A DNA stretch of 14,859 nucleotides, from contig CAZLGC010000026.1 of NCBI GenBank assembly GCA_964559275.1, forward strand, positions 1-14,859, in the 5' to 3' direction. Shown piece by piece: positions 7,191 to 14,129 of this stretch. The DNA is from CAZLGC01 sp964559275 (GTDB lineage: Bacteria; Patescibacteriota; CALEFQ01). The translations under genes and the position numbers were made by a program. Numbering within the stretch: the stretch's first letter is position 1; the number at the start of each line of letters is the position of its first letter. Below the pieces are notes generated by a model, which saw nothing but the letters and a program-made list of their open reading frames with translations, was not told the origin of the DNA and searched no databases.

Positions 7191-8764
7191 TACTTTCCTT
7201 TGCGTAAAACGGCTCCGGGTCGCTCCCCGGTCAGGTTTTCCCGGCGCACAACCGGCACACCGTTTACGATTACATCTGAAATACCTTCCGGATAGCGATA
7301 AGGATTCTGGAAGGTTGCCAGATCACGAACATATTTGGGATTGAATACCACCAGGTCAGCTTGCAGACCTTCTTTTACAAAACCCCTGTCCAGCAAGCCG
7401 AGTTTTCGCGCCGGCATGCCGGCAATTTTGTAGACCGCTTCTTCCAGACTGAGTAACTTCTCATCACGGACATAACGACCCAGAAAACGTGGGAAGGTCC
7501 CAAAGCAACGCGGGTGGACGAGGTTTCCAGACTGAGCGTAATCATCATCGTAACCGGAACCGTCTGTTGCCACCATTCCCAGCGGATCAACCAGACCTAA
7601 TTTGACATTCTCTTCGCTGATAGAGGGATCAAAGCAAATGGCTTTGCCGTCGCTGGCAATCAAGGTGTTAAGCACCGCCTCCTCGGAGCCAATCCCCTCT
7701 TCCTCGCCGATTTGCGGTATTTTTTTACCGACATAAGCCAAATTAGAACTCATCGCGATAGTCAGATTGCTGTAATCATGATCATCATCCTTCATTTCCT
7801 CAACAACTTTGGGCCGAATATTGGGATTTTTCAGACGCTCCAGCATTTTGGAGCGACCACCCCGGGAAACCCAGTCGGGCAGATATGTATAGAGCACTGT
7901 TCCCGTCGTTGAATACGGATAAAGATCAAAATTAATATTTAGTTTTTCCTCAGCGGCTTGATCAATCTCTTTCAGAGCCGGCTTGAACAAGTCCCAGTTT
8001 TTCTTACCCTTGACTTTGAACTGGGTAATTTCCGTCGAAATGCCTGCCTCACGGCAAATTGCGATTGCTTCCTGAACTGAAGACGTGAAATCATCTCCCT
8101 CACTGCGCAGGGCAATTGTCAGAATACCGTTGTGGCGTCCGGCAACTTTAGCCAGGCGGGATATTTCCTCAGTTTTGGCAAACTTGGCGTGTGAATAAGA
8201 AAGACCAGCCGAAAGCCCGAACGCACCTTCCTGCATTGCCCGTTCCAGCATGCTTTCGGCAACCCTGAATTCTTCCTCAGTAAAGTCCCGGACCTGGTCC
8301 TTGATCAAACCCCTCTTCAGAGTGATATGGCCGACCAGGGTGCCGAAATTTACGGAAAGTTTAAGCTTCTCAATCTCAGTCAAAAGCTCAGCTACCGTCA
8401 GCCAGTTAATAGTGATTTCCTCAACATTCGTCCAGCGCCTGATTGCCAGAATCGTTTCCGGAGTGGCCAGCGGTGCCAGCGAGGTCCCGCTCCCGCCGCC
8501 GATAACAGTTGTCACTCCCTGACGAACGAGGCTGGGAAGCTTAGGATAATTAAAAAGAGTCCAGTAGCCATCGCTGTGGTCATGGATGTCGATGAAGCCG
8601 GGGGCGACAACACTGCCTTTAGCCTCGACAATCGTCTGAGCAGTGTCATTGCTTAAATCGCCGACCTTGGTGATCTTCCCTTTCTTGACACCGACGTCAC
8701 CGCGGAATTTTTTCCGGTTGGTGCCATCAACAACGTCACCTCCCCGGATTATTATGTCGAACAT
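7190..8764 (-). CDS. D-aminoacylase / N-acyl-D-amino-acid deacylase family amidohydrolase
   Basis: This 524-residue amidohydrolase-superfamily protein matches D-aminoacylases, which release D-amino acids from N-acyl or dipeptide-like substrates. Evidence includes the N-terminal beta-sandwich start IIIRGGDVVDGT, the metal motif APGFIDIHDHSD (54-65; His61, His63), GVTTVIGG, AMQEGAFGLSAGLSY (176-190), DLYPYSTTGTVL (280-291), ATDGSG with Asp401, HPRCFGTFPRFLGRYVRD (417-434), and a C-terminal beta-strand return ending GERPGAVLRKGK. By alignment from memory with the Alcaligenes enzyme, three beta-metal ligands are replaced: Cys by Ser92, His by Ala218 and His by Gln248. His61, His63 and Asp401 remain. 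Activity may therefore be changed or lost. It is coupled to the NlpC/P60 gene, suggesting a joint role on murein-derived D-amino-acid peptides. Confidence 0.87.
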   Translation of the reverse strand: MFDIIIRGGDVVDGTNRKKFRGDVGVKKGKITKVGDLSNDTAQTIVEAKGSVVAPGFIDIHDHSDGYWTLFNYPKLPSLVRQGVTTVIGGGSGTSLAPLATPETILAIRRWTNVEEITINWLTVAELLTEIEKLKLSVNFGTLVGHITLKRGLIKDQVRDFTEEEFRVAESMLERAMQEGAFGLSAGLSYSHAKFAKTEEISRLAKVAGRHNGILTIALRSEGDDFTSSVQEAIAICREAGISTEITQFKVKGKKNWDLFKPALKEIDQAAEEKLNINFDLYPYSTTGTVLYTYLPDWVSRGGRSKMLERLKNPNIRPKVVEEMKDDDHDYSNLTIAMSSNLAYVGKKIPQIGEEEGIGSEEAVLNTLIASDGKAICFDPSISEENVKLGLVDPLGMVATDGSGYDDDYAQSGNLVHPRCFGTFPRFLGRYVRDEKLLSLEEAVYKIAGMPARKLGLLDRGFVKEGLQADLVVFNPKYVRDLATFQNPYRYPEGISDVIVNGVPVVRRENLTGERPGAVLRKGK

Positions 8765-8773
8765 ATTTTTATT

Positions 8774-9919
8774 TTAATTTTTCTCTTCAAATTCCAGAGA
8801 GCTCTGAGTGAGCGACACTACTTTAAATTCTTTATCAGTCTCCTGGATTGCCGTCAGTTCATACTGTTCTCCCCCGGCGCAGTAATAACCGTAATAATAC
8901 TCAGGGGCCAGCGGATCAGCCGGCATTTCCTTGAGGTAATTCAGTAGAACTTCATAAACTTCTGTATCAGTGTCGCTTAGATTGACAACCTCCGGTGATT
9001 CCGGATAAACATTATTGTCTTCATAAGCCTTTTCCAAAGCGGTGCGGATTGCCAATAGGTCTATCTGCCTTTTTTCGTTTCGCTCCTGACGCTCATCTTC
9101 CGCCTGTTCAACCTTCTCTTCCTCAGCAGTCAGCGGTTCTTCCTTGACAACATCTCCCTCCAGGGCGAGTAATGACAGTGAATCGTAATCAATATACCTG
9201 ACTAGCCTACGTTCGCCACCGACTTCGGGTAAGGCCACTTCCGTTTCCGTCTGAAAAACTTTTCTGGTCTCCGGATTAACCCAGACTCGCAACGAAACTG
9301 TTGCCTCCGCAGGAATATCAGAAACCATCAGACTCAGCGGCTTGATAACCTCCGGGGTTTTTTCTTCAGGGAAAGAGAAAGCTAGAACGTGATAGTTCTG
9401 GCCGTCAATCTCACTATCCTTTTCCCTAACCACCGCTGCGTTTTCCTGACAGTAGGTAAGCCAGGTGTAAGGCTCTAGGCGCAGAAACGGCGTGTAATCT
9501 TCTATGGCCGAGAAATCTCGCCAGGCCTCTTCTTCTCCCTCTTTTTGGTAATAAACCTCATCGATATAAGCAAAATCAAAGCTGGTGGGAACAGGACTTT
9601 GTTCCAATACCGGATCAGCTCCCGAGATTTCTATGTGCCCAATGTATTCCGAAGGAAAGAAAGCCTCAGCCTCACCACTAATCAGCAACGCCGGGTTTTC
9701 CAGGTCTTCTCCTAAACGGTGTTCAAATTCAACTATCGCGTTTTCAGAATGGCTCATAGCGGTTATGACCTGGTCCAGAGCCTTATTGGGATCCTCAGCC
9801 AGGGATGGTTGTAAGCTCTGATATAAGTATAGAACCAAGCCAATAACTACCACCCCTAGAAAAATCCACAGGTAGTATTTTTTAGGTTGTCTTTCTTTTT
9901 TTTGTCCAAAAAGTGCCAT
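8774..9919 (-). CDS. Membrane-anchored protein with pilin-like C-terminal domain
   Basis: An unrecognised 381-residue protein. A short basic cytoplasmic head (KKERQPKK) is followed by one TM helix (about 15-34), so the rest should be outside. Residues about 40-255 form a beta-rich domain (EIDGQNYHVLAFSF, VSLRVWVNPETRKV), loosely like LppX/LolA-type lipoprotein folds. A Glu-rich charged linker spans about 264-284. The last ~80 residues resemble the soluble part of GspG-type pseudopilins: QIDLLAIRTALEKAYEDNN, YPE, PADPLAPEYYYGYYC, then YELTAI. The prepilin processing site is absent, so it is not a true pilin. ATG 9919 is preferred over a TTG at 9937, which would overlap mraY. It starts 4 bases after the mraY stop and ends 9 bases before the amidohydrolase. 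The function is unknown. Confidence 0.8.
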   Translation of the reverse strand: MALFGQKKERQPKKYYLWIFLGVVVIGLVLYLYQSLQPSLAEDPNKALDQVITAMSHSENAIVEFEHRLGEDLENPALLISGEAEAFFPSEYIGHIEISGADPVLEQSPVPTSFDFAYIDEVYYQKEGEEEAWRDFSAIEDYTPFLRLEPYTWLTYCQENAAVVREKDSEIDGQNYHVLAFSFPEEKTPEVIKPLSLMVSDIPAEATVSLRVWVNPETRKVFQTETEVALPEVGGERRLVRYIDYDSLSLLALEGDVVKEEPLTAEEEKVEQAEDERQERNEKRQIDLLAIRTALEKAYEDNNVYPESPEVVNLSDTDTEVYEVLLNYLKEMPADPLAPEYYYGYYCAGGEQYELTAIQETDKEFKVVSLTQSSLEFEEKN

Positions 9920-9923
9920 ATTT

Positions 9924-10958
9924 TTAGCCGCGTCCAATTAAGCCAATAGCTAAACCAATGATTGCGAACACCGCGCCGATTACCCAGAAACGCATCGTGA
10001 CCTTGGTTTCCGGCCAGCCCCGGTATTCAAAATAATGATGCAAAGGCGCAATCGGCCAAACTTTTTTCTTGAAAAGCTTCTTGGAAGTTACCTGCAGCAA
10101 TGAGGAGCCGGTATCAATCACGAAAACGAATCCGATAATCGGCAACACCAAAACCGAATTAGTCAGCATGGCGACTACCCCCAAAGTCGCTCCCAGCGCC
10201 AGCGAGCCTGTGTCTCCCATGAAAAAGCGAGCCGGATAAATATTAAACCAGGTATAGGCCAGCAAGGCCCCCATAACCGTGGCACAGAAAACCGCCAGAC
10301 CCAGCTGACCGCGCGCAAACGCAATCATCCCAAAGGCACCGAACGCCATCGCTGTCAGCCCACCAGCCAAACCGTCAAGGCCGTCCGTGATATTGACCGC
10401 GTTGGAAGTGGCGACAATAACCAGCATGAACAGCGGGATATACCACCAACCTATCGAGAAATCCCCCACCGCCGGGATGTGAATAACGTCCCAGCCCAGC
10501 TTGGAATAAAACCACCAGGCCCCGAAGGCCGCTAGAGAAAGCAACATGATCCATTTGAGACGAGCGCTGATGCCGGCATTAGACCCAATCCGGCGAACAT
10601 TCATGTAGTCATTAATGATGCCAATCACGGCGAAGCTGCCAATGGTGAAAAGCGGCAGGAAAGTCTGAGAACGACTGAGATTGAAAATCAGAGTCAGCAC
10701 TATTACTACGAAAACCGTTAGCAATCCGGCCATCGTCGGAATATTGCGGCGATGCTTGCCGGCATGCAGTTTCTGGATAATCGGAGTTTTGTCTCCGGTC
10801 AGGGCAGACTGATTTTGAGCGACTTTCCAAAACTTATATTTGTACAGAAAATGAGTCAGGACCGGAGTCAGGACCATCGCTAATACAAAGGCCCCGGTGG
10901 CCATCCCGAGCATGAAAATCACGTCATTGACCAATTTTGGATCCTGAAATTCAAACAT
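9924..10958 (-). CDS. mraY: MraY, phospho-MurNAc-pentapeptide transferase
   Basis: MraY makes lipid I by moving phospho-MurNAc-peptide from UDP to undecaprenyl phosphate in the membrane. The 344-residue protein has about ten TM segments. It has the family motifs KHRRNIPTMAGL (68-79), NAVNITDGLDGLAGG (186-200) and FMGDTGSLALGATLG (246-260). The C-terminal motif is APLHHYFEYRGWPETKV (304-320). Two active-site positions deviate from the textbook sequence: the Asp-Asp-Tyr motif reads IINDYMNV (first Asp to Asn at 116), and the HHH of loop E reads HHY. The start at 10958 is the first ATG after a recognisable promoter, and no strong Shine-Dalgarno is seen. It is the first gene of the cell-wall operon. 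Confidence 0.95.
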   Translation of the reverse strand: MFEFQDPKLVNDVIFMLGMATGAFVLAMVLTPVLTHFLYKYKFWKVAQNQSALTGDKTPIIQKLHAGKHRRNIPTMAGLLTVFVVIVLTLIFNLSRSQTFLPLFTIGSFAVIGIINDYMNVRRIGSNAGISARLKWIMLLSLAAFGAWWFYSKLGWDVIHIPAVGDFSIGWWYIPLFMLVIVATSNAVNITDGLDGLAGGLTAMAFGAFGMIAFARGQLGLAVFCATVMGALLAYTWFNIYPARFFMGDTGSLALGATLGVVAMLTNSVLVLPIIGFVFVIDTGSSLLQVTSKKLFKKKVWPIAPLHHYFEYRGWPETKVTMRFWVIGAVFAIIGLAIGLIGRG

Positions 10959-11011
10959 ATGCCGAGAAATCCTGGATTTTCCAGAATTTTTAGAAATCGG
11001 TCACTAGGTTA

Positions 11012-11040
11012 AAAATATCACGAAATAGGTGTTTTGTCTA
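11012..11040 (-). promoter_or_regulatory. Promoter of the mraY operon
   Basis: On the minus strand TAGACA (11040-11035) is followed, after 17 bases, by TATTTT (11017-11012), with TG one base upstream of the -10 box (extended -10). Transcription would start near 11005, giving a leader of about 45 bases before the mraY ATG. A small inverted repeat (CTGG-ATTTT-CCAG) lies in this leader. Confidence 0.6.
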
Positions 11041-11072
11041 ACTAAAATAAGGGATTTTCAACACCCGCTGAT

Positions 11073-11101
11073 TTGACAAAACTACAGAAATGCTGTATAT
11101 A
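11073..11101 (+). promoter_or_regulatory. Near-consensus promoter for the 223-aa gene
   Basis: TTGACA (11073-11078) is a perfect -35 box and TATATA (11096-11101) a good -10 box, with exactly 17 bases between. Transcription from about 11108 gives a leader of about 43 bases. It is divergent from the mraY promoter, with 32 bases between the two -35 boxes. Confidence 0.8.
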
Positions 11102-11136
11102 TCAGACTTAAGTACATTCTCAAAATTATAGTCAAT

Positions 11137-11143
11137 AGGAGGT
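11137..11143 (+). promoter_or_regulatory. Shine-Dalgarno of the 223-aa gene
   Basis: AGGAGGT lies 7 bases before the ATG at 11151 and fixes that start. Confidence 0.85.
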
Positions 11144-11150
11144 ATCATCG

Positions 11151-11822
11151 ATGATATATTCTGATCTTGTTGCTGAAGCTGACCTTTTGGTTGATTTTCG
11201 CCAGAGATTTTTCGAGGCCCAAATGAAATCTTTGGAGCTGGTTTTTTCCCTCTGGCAGGCAGACATAGCGGAAAAAAGAAAACTGGAAACGGTTTGCTGG
11301 AACCTACGCCGGGCTTTGCCGCGTAACCTGTTCGCCCGAGAGCAATTCCTGCTGGTAGTGCCGAACTCACGCATTCCGGCCTCAGTTCAAATCCGGGGAT
11401 TACTCCCCAATTTTGACGAGCCGGACCATCTCGAGATTTCCGACAGGTGGCGCGACCTGGCCCGGCCACACGATGCTCCCTACCTGATACTGGATCCTTG
11501 CGCCCGGTTGATCGACCTGCGCTGGCACCAGCGTTATCGGCAATACTGGGTGAGACAGATGGCTCAATACGGGCACGTACCAATGACACTGGTAGAAGGG
11601 ATCACCTGGCTGGCGCATCGCCACCAGCTGACTCACGCCGAAACCGCCTACCACTGCGACTATCTGATTCTGGGAACCAAGGGTAAGGGTGGCCGCGTCA
11701 TCCGGATCCTGCAAGGATTAGGAAACCAGGTCAAGCTGTCCGTCAGCCCCTGGAGGGTTGAATCAGATCGATTTACACGCCCCCAATTCCTGCTGACCCG
11801 CAAACAGCAATATCATCACTGA
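11151..11822 (+). CDS. Hypothetical protein resembling DUF5701
   Basis: A 223-residue soluble protein with a complete gene setting: near-consensus promoter, strong Shine-Dalgarno and a terminator. From memory it resembles the uncharacterised DUF5701 family: APYLILD (109-115), GHVPMTLVEGITWLAHRHQL (141-160) with the ThrLeu-x-GluGly-Ile core, DYLILGT (170-176), and a C-terminal Trp-containing end SVSPWRV (198-204). The N-terminal third is helical (residues 1-60) with a basic stretch ending NLRRALPR. No signal peptide, TM helix or metal-binding cluster is evident. It is transcribed away from the mraY operon and appears monocistronic. I know of no function for the family. The DUF assignment could be wrong; that this is a real gene is near certain. 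Confidence 0.85.
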   Translation: MIYSDLVAEADLLVDFRQRFFEAQMKSLELVFSLWQADIAEKRKLETVCWNLRRALPRNLFAREQFLLVVPNSRIPASVQIRGLLPNFDEPDHLEISDRWRDLARPHDAPYLILDPCARLIDLRWHQRYRQYWVRQMAQYGHVPMTLVEGITWLAHRHQLTHAETAYHCDYLILGTKGKGGRVIRILQGLGNQVKLSVSPWRVESDRFTRPQFLLTRKQQYHH

Positions 11823-11830
11823 GGATGATA

Positions 11831-11863
11831 AATCCGCTAGCACTTTTGTGTTAGCGGATTTTT
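11831..11863 (+). terminator. Rho-independent terminator after the 223-aa gene
   Basis: Arms AATCCGCTAGCAC (11831-11843) and GTGTTAGCGGATT (11848-11860) form a 13-bp stem with one G-T wobble and a TTTT loop, followed by TTT. On the minus strand the flank is TTTATC, so weak bidirectional action (also ending the 52-aa gene) is possible. Confidence 0.9.
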
Positions 11864-11892
11864 CGTTCCGCCTAAATTTCCGCCGGATAAAC

Positions 11893-12051
11893 CTACAACC
11901 AGTTTTGCTGCACCTGGACCGGTTGGCGGGCAGCTGCTTCATTGGCCGGCGCCGACCACAGCGCTAAGGCCACCAGCGCCGCCAGGATAATCAGCACCGT
12001 AAGGGTGAAAATATGTTGTTTGGGCATAGTTTTAGCAATAAGTTTCTTCAT
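11893..12051 (-). CDS. Small single-TM protein, 52 aa
   Basis: Minus-strand frame from ATG 12051 to TAG at 11893. A basic N-terminus (MKKLIAKTMPKQH) leads into one hydrophobic segment of about 20 residues (14-32, IFTLTVLIILAALVALAL). A short Ala/Gln-rich tail ending QQNWL follows. This is the pattern of a signal anchor or a tiny exported peptide; SAPANEAAA could contain a signal-peptidase site. An internal ATG at 12027 gives 44 residues with the same TM segment. No Shine-Dalgarno is visible at either start, so support comes from the protein pattern only. No family was recognised. Confidence 0.5.
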   Translation of the reverse strand: MKKLIAKTMPKQHIFTLTVLIILAALVALALWSAPANEAAARQPVQVQQNWL

Positions 12052-12105
12052 AAAATAAAACGTTTGAAACAGAAAGGATTACAAAAACCGGCAATAAATT
12101 CAGGT

Positions 12106-12136
12106 TAAAAAAACTGCCTTTTTGTGGAAAAGCAGT
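12106..12136 (-). terminator. Minus-strand Rho-independent terminator
   Basis: Read on the minus strand, ACTGCTTTT (12136-12128) pairs with AAAA-G-GCAGT (12122-12113), with one bulged base and a 5-6 base loop, and runs into seven Ts. It would end transcripts coming from the beta-helix gene. Confidence 0.65.
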
Positions 12137-12137
12137 C

Positions 12138-12166
12138 GTGACATAAATCCTAATATGAGGTATAAT
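12138..12166 (+). promoter_or_regulatory. Strong promoter with no evident gene downstream
   Basis: GTGACA (12138-12143; five of six) and a perfect TATAAT (12161-12166) have a 17-base spacer. Transcription would start near 12173 and run through two hairpins into the antisense strand of the beta-helix gene. No plus-strand gene with a ribosome binding site follows. Confidence 0.6.
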
Positions 12167-12175
12167 CTCGCTTGT

Positions 12176-12228
12176 CCCGCTACGGCGGGGCGTGGAAAGA
12201 GCGCGTACCGTAATGGTGACGCGCTCTT
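12176..12228. other. Two adjacent hairpins downstream of the orphan promoter
   Basis: The first is CCCGC-TACG-GCGGG (12176-12189). The second pairs AAGAGCGCGTACC (12197-12209) with GGT-G-ACGCGCTCTT (12215-12228), a 13-bp stem with one bulge and a GTAAT loop. Neither is followed by a T-run on the plus strand. They could be the start of a structured RNA, a leader, or a processed 3' end of the minus-strand transcript. Confidence 0.5.
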
Positions 12229-12245
12229 AGGTTGCGTGATGTTGC

Positions 12246-13379
12246 TTACCATGCGAACGTCTCGCAGGCAATCGGTGTTAGCAGGGTGTCGAGACTGGGA
12301 GTAACGCCGGTGGCAAAGGCCGCTCCCCAGAAGCAGGCTTCCCCGTGTCCGGAAACATCGGGCCAGGTAAAAGGGTCGATGACCTGTCGTTCCCAACCAT
12401 CTTCGGCAACGAACAGAGTCTCGTAATCGACACAGTCCAGACACCAGCTGGGCCAGAAGTAGTAGATTCCGTAGGCGTCCAGGATGGTGAACATGTCCAC
12501 CGTCAGACCGCCGCAGAGCTCGTGGTTCCAGACCAGTTTGATGTCAAACGTATCACCAGGCACCAGGAAGTCATCCAGCAGACTCAAGGAGAAGTCAGTT
12601 GTCTCGGGATCCATGTCAAACGACAGCGCCCCGATCTCATCTCCGGCCGATCCGTTGCCGATGGCATCAGAGGGCGGGAAGGGCACGTAACACTCGTTGA
12701 GGTTGGCGTGGCCCTTGAAGATGATGTGGTCCCCGAGGGTAATGTCGCACCACTGGTCGTAGTAGAACTCCTTCTTGTTCGTCAGGATATAGTCCCAGTC
12801 GCCTTCGTGATACGAAATTGCACCAATGGGCTGAGAGAATCCAACGACCATTGTATCCCTGATCACAGAACTCCCTACGACCAACCAGATTCCGGTGGTG
12901 GCCTCCCCATCGCCGTAGATGGTGACATGCTCGATGAGAACCTCATCAGCATGCGAGAAGTAAAGGGCTCCTGACGTAGTATGGTCTGCAATCAGAACAA
13001 CATTTCGTATCACAGTGTGACTTCGAGCCCGAACCAGTGTCGAGGAAGTCGGAAGGACACAGAATCCATCCAGTGTGGAGCCATCCTCCATGAAGACTAC
13101 ACGGCTTCCGTACTTATCCTTGAGCACGCAGTCCCCGGGAATCAACCCTGATTCGTAATCGATAGTCAGAACGCGATCTTCAGGAATGTTGAGATGGTAC
13201 GAATCTTCATCTCGGTAGTACCCCGGCTCTGTCTGCATCACTGTGTCCCCGGCTGAGGACGCAGCGAAAGCCTCATCCAACGTCGGGTAGTCATCAGGAA
13301 CGCGCAGCACCTCCGCTGAGGCGACTCCTGCGATACCAACGACAGCGCAAATCACACTTATCACAAGCAGCTTCTTCAT
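12246..13379 (-). CDS. Exported beta-helix protein with extra C-terminal domain
   Basis: A 377-residue secreted protein. A clear Sec signal peptide (MKK, hydrophobic core, cleavage after VASA at 22) is followed by LRVPDDYPTLDEAFAA (25-40) and GDTV, the usual opening of right-handed parallel beta-helix proteins. Hydrophobic-alternating repeats run to about residue 190 (VIRNVVLIADH, VLIEHVTIYGDG, SSVIRDTMVVGF). DEIGALSFDM (247-256) resembles the typical close of such helices. Residues 262-377 form a separate beta-rich domain with ILDAYGIYYFWPSW (299-312) and FTWPDVSG (337-344). Cysteines are numerous. No catalytic motif is apparent. The start is fixed by AAGGAGGT 5 bases before the ATG. Style, composition and the C-terminal domain recall secreted proteins of non-CPR uncultivated phyla, so transfer (or an assembly join) is possible. 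Carbohydrate or surface binding is inference. Confidence 0.85.
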   Translation of the reverse strand: MKKLLVISVICAVVGIAGVASAEVLRVPDDYPTLDEAFAASSAGDTVMQTEPGYYRDEDSYHLNIPEDRVLTIDYESGLIPGDCVLKDKYGSRVVFMEDGSTLDGFCVLPTSSTLVRARSHTVIRNVVLIADHTTSGALYFSHADEVLIEHVTIYGDGEATTGIWLVVGSSVIRDTMVVGFSQPIGAISYHEGDWDYILTNKKEFYYDQWCDITLGDHIIFKGHANLNECYVPFPPSDAIGNGSAGDEIGALSFDMDPETTDFSLSLLDDFLVPGDTFDIKLVWNHELCGGLTVDMFTILDAYGIYYFWPSWCLDCVDYETLFVAEDGWERQVIDPFTWPDVSGHGEACFWGAAFATGVTPSLDTLLTPIACETFAW

Positions 13380-13384
13380 TTCAC

Positions 13385-13392
13385 ACCTCCTT
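13385..13392 (-). promoter_or_regulatory. Strong Shine-Dalgarno of the beta-helix gene
   Basis: AAGGAGGT on the minus strand, 5 bases before the ATG at 13379. The two paralogous genes upstream lack so perfect a site. Confidence 0.85.
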
Positions 13393-13432
13393 AGCGAAGA
13401 AACTTTTGGTTGTTATCTAAATTGGTTCTAAC

Positions 13433-14101
13433 CTAATAAGTGATCACCGGGTGATAAAGAACATCTGGGTCCTTCAACATCATCTCAACAAACGGCTTCC
13501 CGTCATTGCCAATAAAACTCAAAGCTGCATTGGTCTCTTCATCTAATTTGTACAATTGTCGGAAGGAACTCCTATTCAAAAGTTCCGGCCAATCTCCTAG
13601 CTCCGGCGGCATATCAGCCGGGTCGTCGTATTTGAAAAATTCAGCGCTGTCTGCCATAACATACGATGTCCAATTAGCCTCACCACTGTCAACTATTGGG
13701 ATCAACAATCTTATCCTGGGAACTGCATAACAACCCCCTCCACAGGCCGTCGGGTAAGTCATATACATTACTCCAAAGCCGGCTCCATTGTGGGCAGTTT
13801 CACCTTGGTAACTTCCATCATCATTTATTCTACCACAGACTAAACCGCTGCTGCCATCAGCCGCTGCCGTCATCCAAGCACAGTGATTTACCCCGAGTGA
13901 ATAGGTCCCCAGATACACCCCCAAGCCATAAATTGAACCACCTGGTGCTTCATACTTCAAGGCCTGGATCAACTCGAGCCTTTCGCCGGGATCATCAGAG
14001 GGATCATCGCCTAAATCAGCCAAGGCATAATGAAAAGTGATACCGCTGGCCAAGAGACAGAAGCCTATAATTACAACCAGGATGGGGTAAAATATTTTCA
14101 T
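13433..14101 (-). CDS. Exported/anchored protein, paralogue A of tandem pair
   Basis: An unrecognised 222-residue protein. The N-terminus MKIFYPILVVIIGFCLLASG is a signal peptide or signal anchor, so the rest is outside. The mature part begins with an acidic stretch and DPGERLELIQAL (37-48), shared with its neighbour as TPGEKLELVQDL. Further shared features are YLGTYSLG (63-70) and NGAGFGVMY (105-113). Cysteines at 74, 89, 120 and 124 could form disulphides. The C-terminal part (145-222) is acidic with no counterpart motif in the paralogue. ATG 14101 is chosen over a TTG three codons earlier. It lies 28 bases downstream of the paralogue's stop and 53 bases upstream of the beta-helix gene. No catalytic motif is seen; an adhesin-, pilin- or surface-like role is only a guess. 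Confidence 0.75.
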   Translation of the reverse strand: MKIFYPILVVIIGFCLLASGITFHYALADLGDDPSDDPGERLELIQALKYEAPGGSIYGLGVYLGTYSLGVNHCAWMTAAADGSSGLVCGRINDDGSYQGETAHNGAGFGVMYMTYPTACGGGCYAVPRIRLLIPIVDSGEANWTSYVMADSAEFFKYDDPADMPPELGDWPELLNRSSFRQLYKLDEETNAALSFIGNDGKPFVEMMLKDPDVLYHPVITY

Positions 14102-14129
14102 AGTTACCAATTTACAAGATAAAAATGAT

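Noticed and set aside
10968..10990. Small inverted repeat CTGG-ATTTT-CCAG in the mraY leader as an attenuator
   Set aside because: The stem is only about six base pairs with a wobble, and there is no T-run placed for termination.
11038..11589. Minus-strand 183-residue frame
   Set aside because: It runs through two promoters and antisense to the 223-aa gene, and its composition is low-complexity, Arg/Gly/Pro-rich shadow coding.
12167..12245. A tRNA, tmRNA, SRP RNA or RNase P RNA behind the orphan promoter
   Set aside because: I looked for cloverleaf, SsrA, SRP and RNase P core motifs and found none; only two simple hairpins are present.
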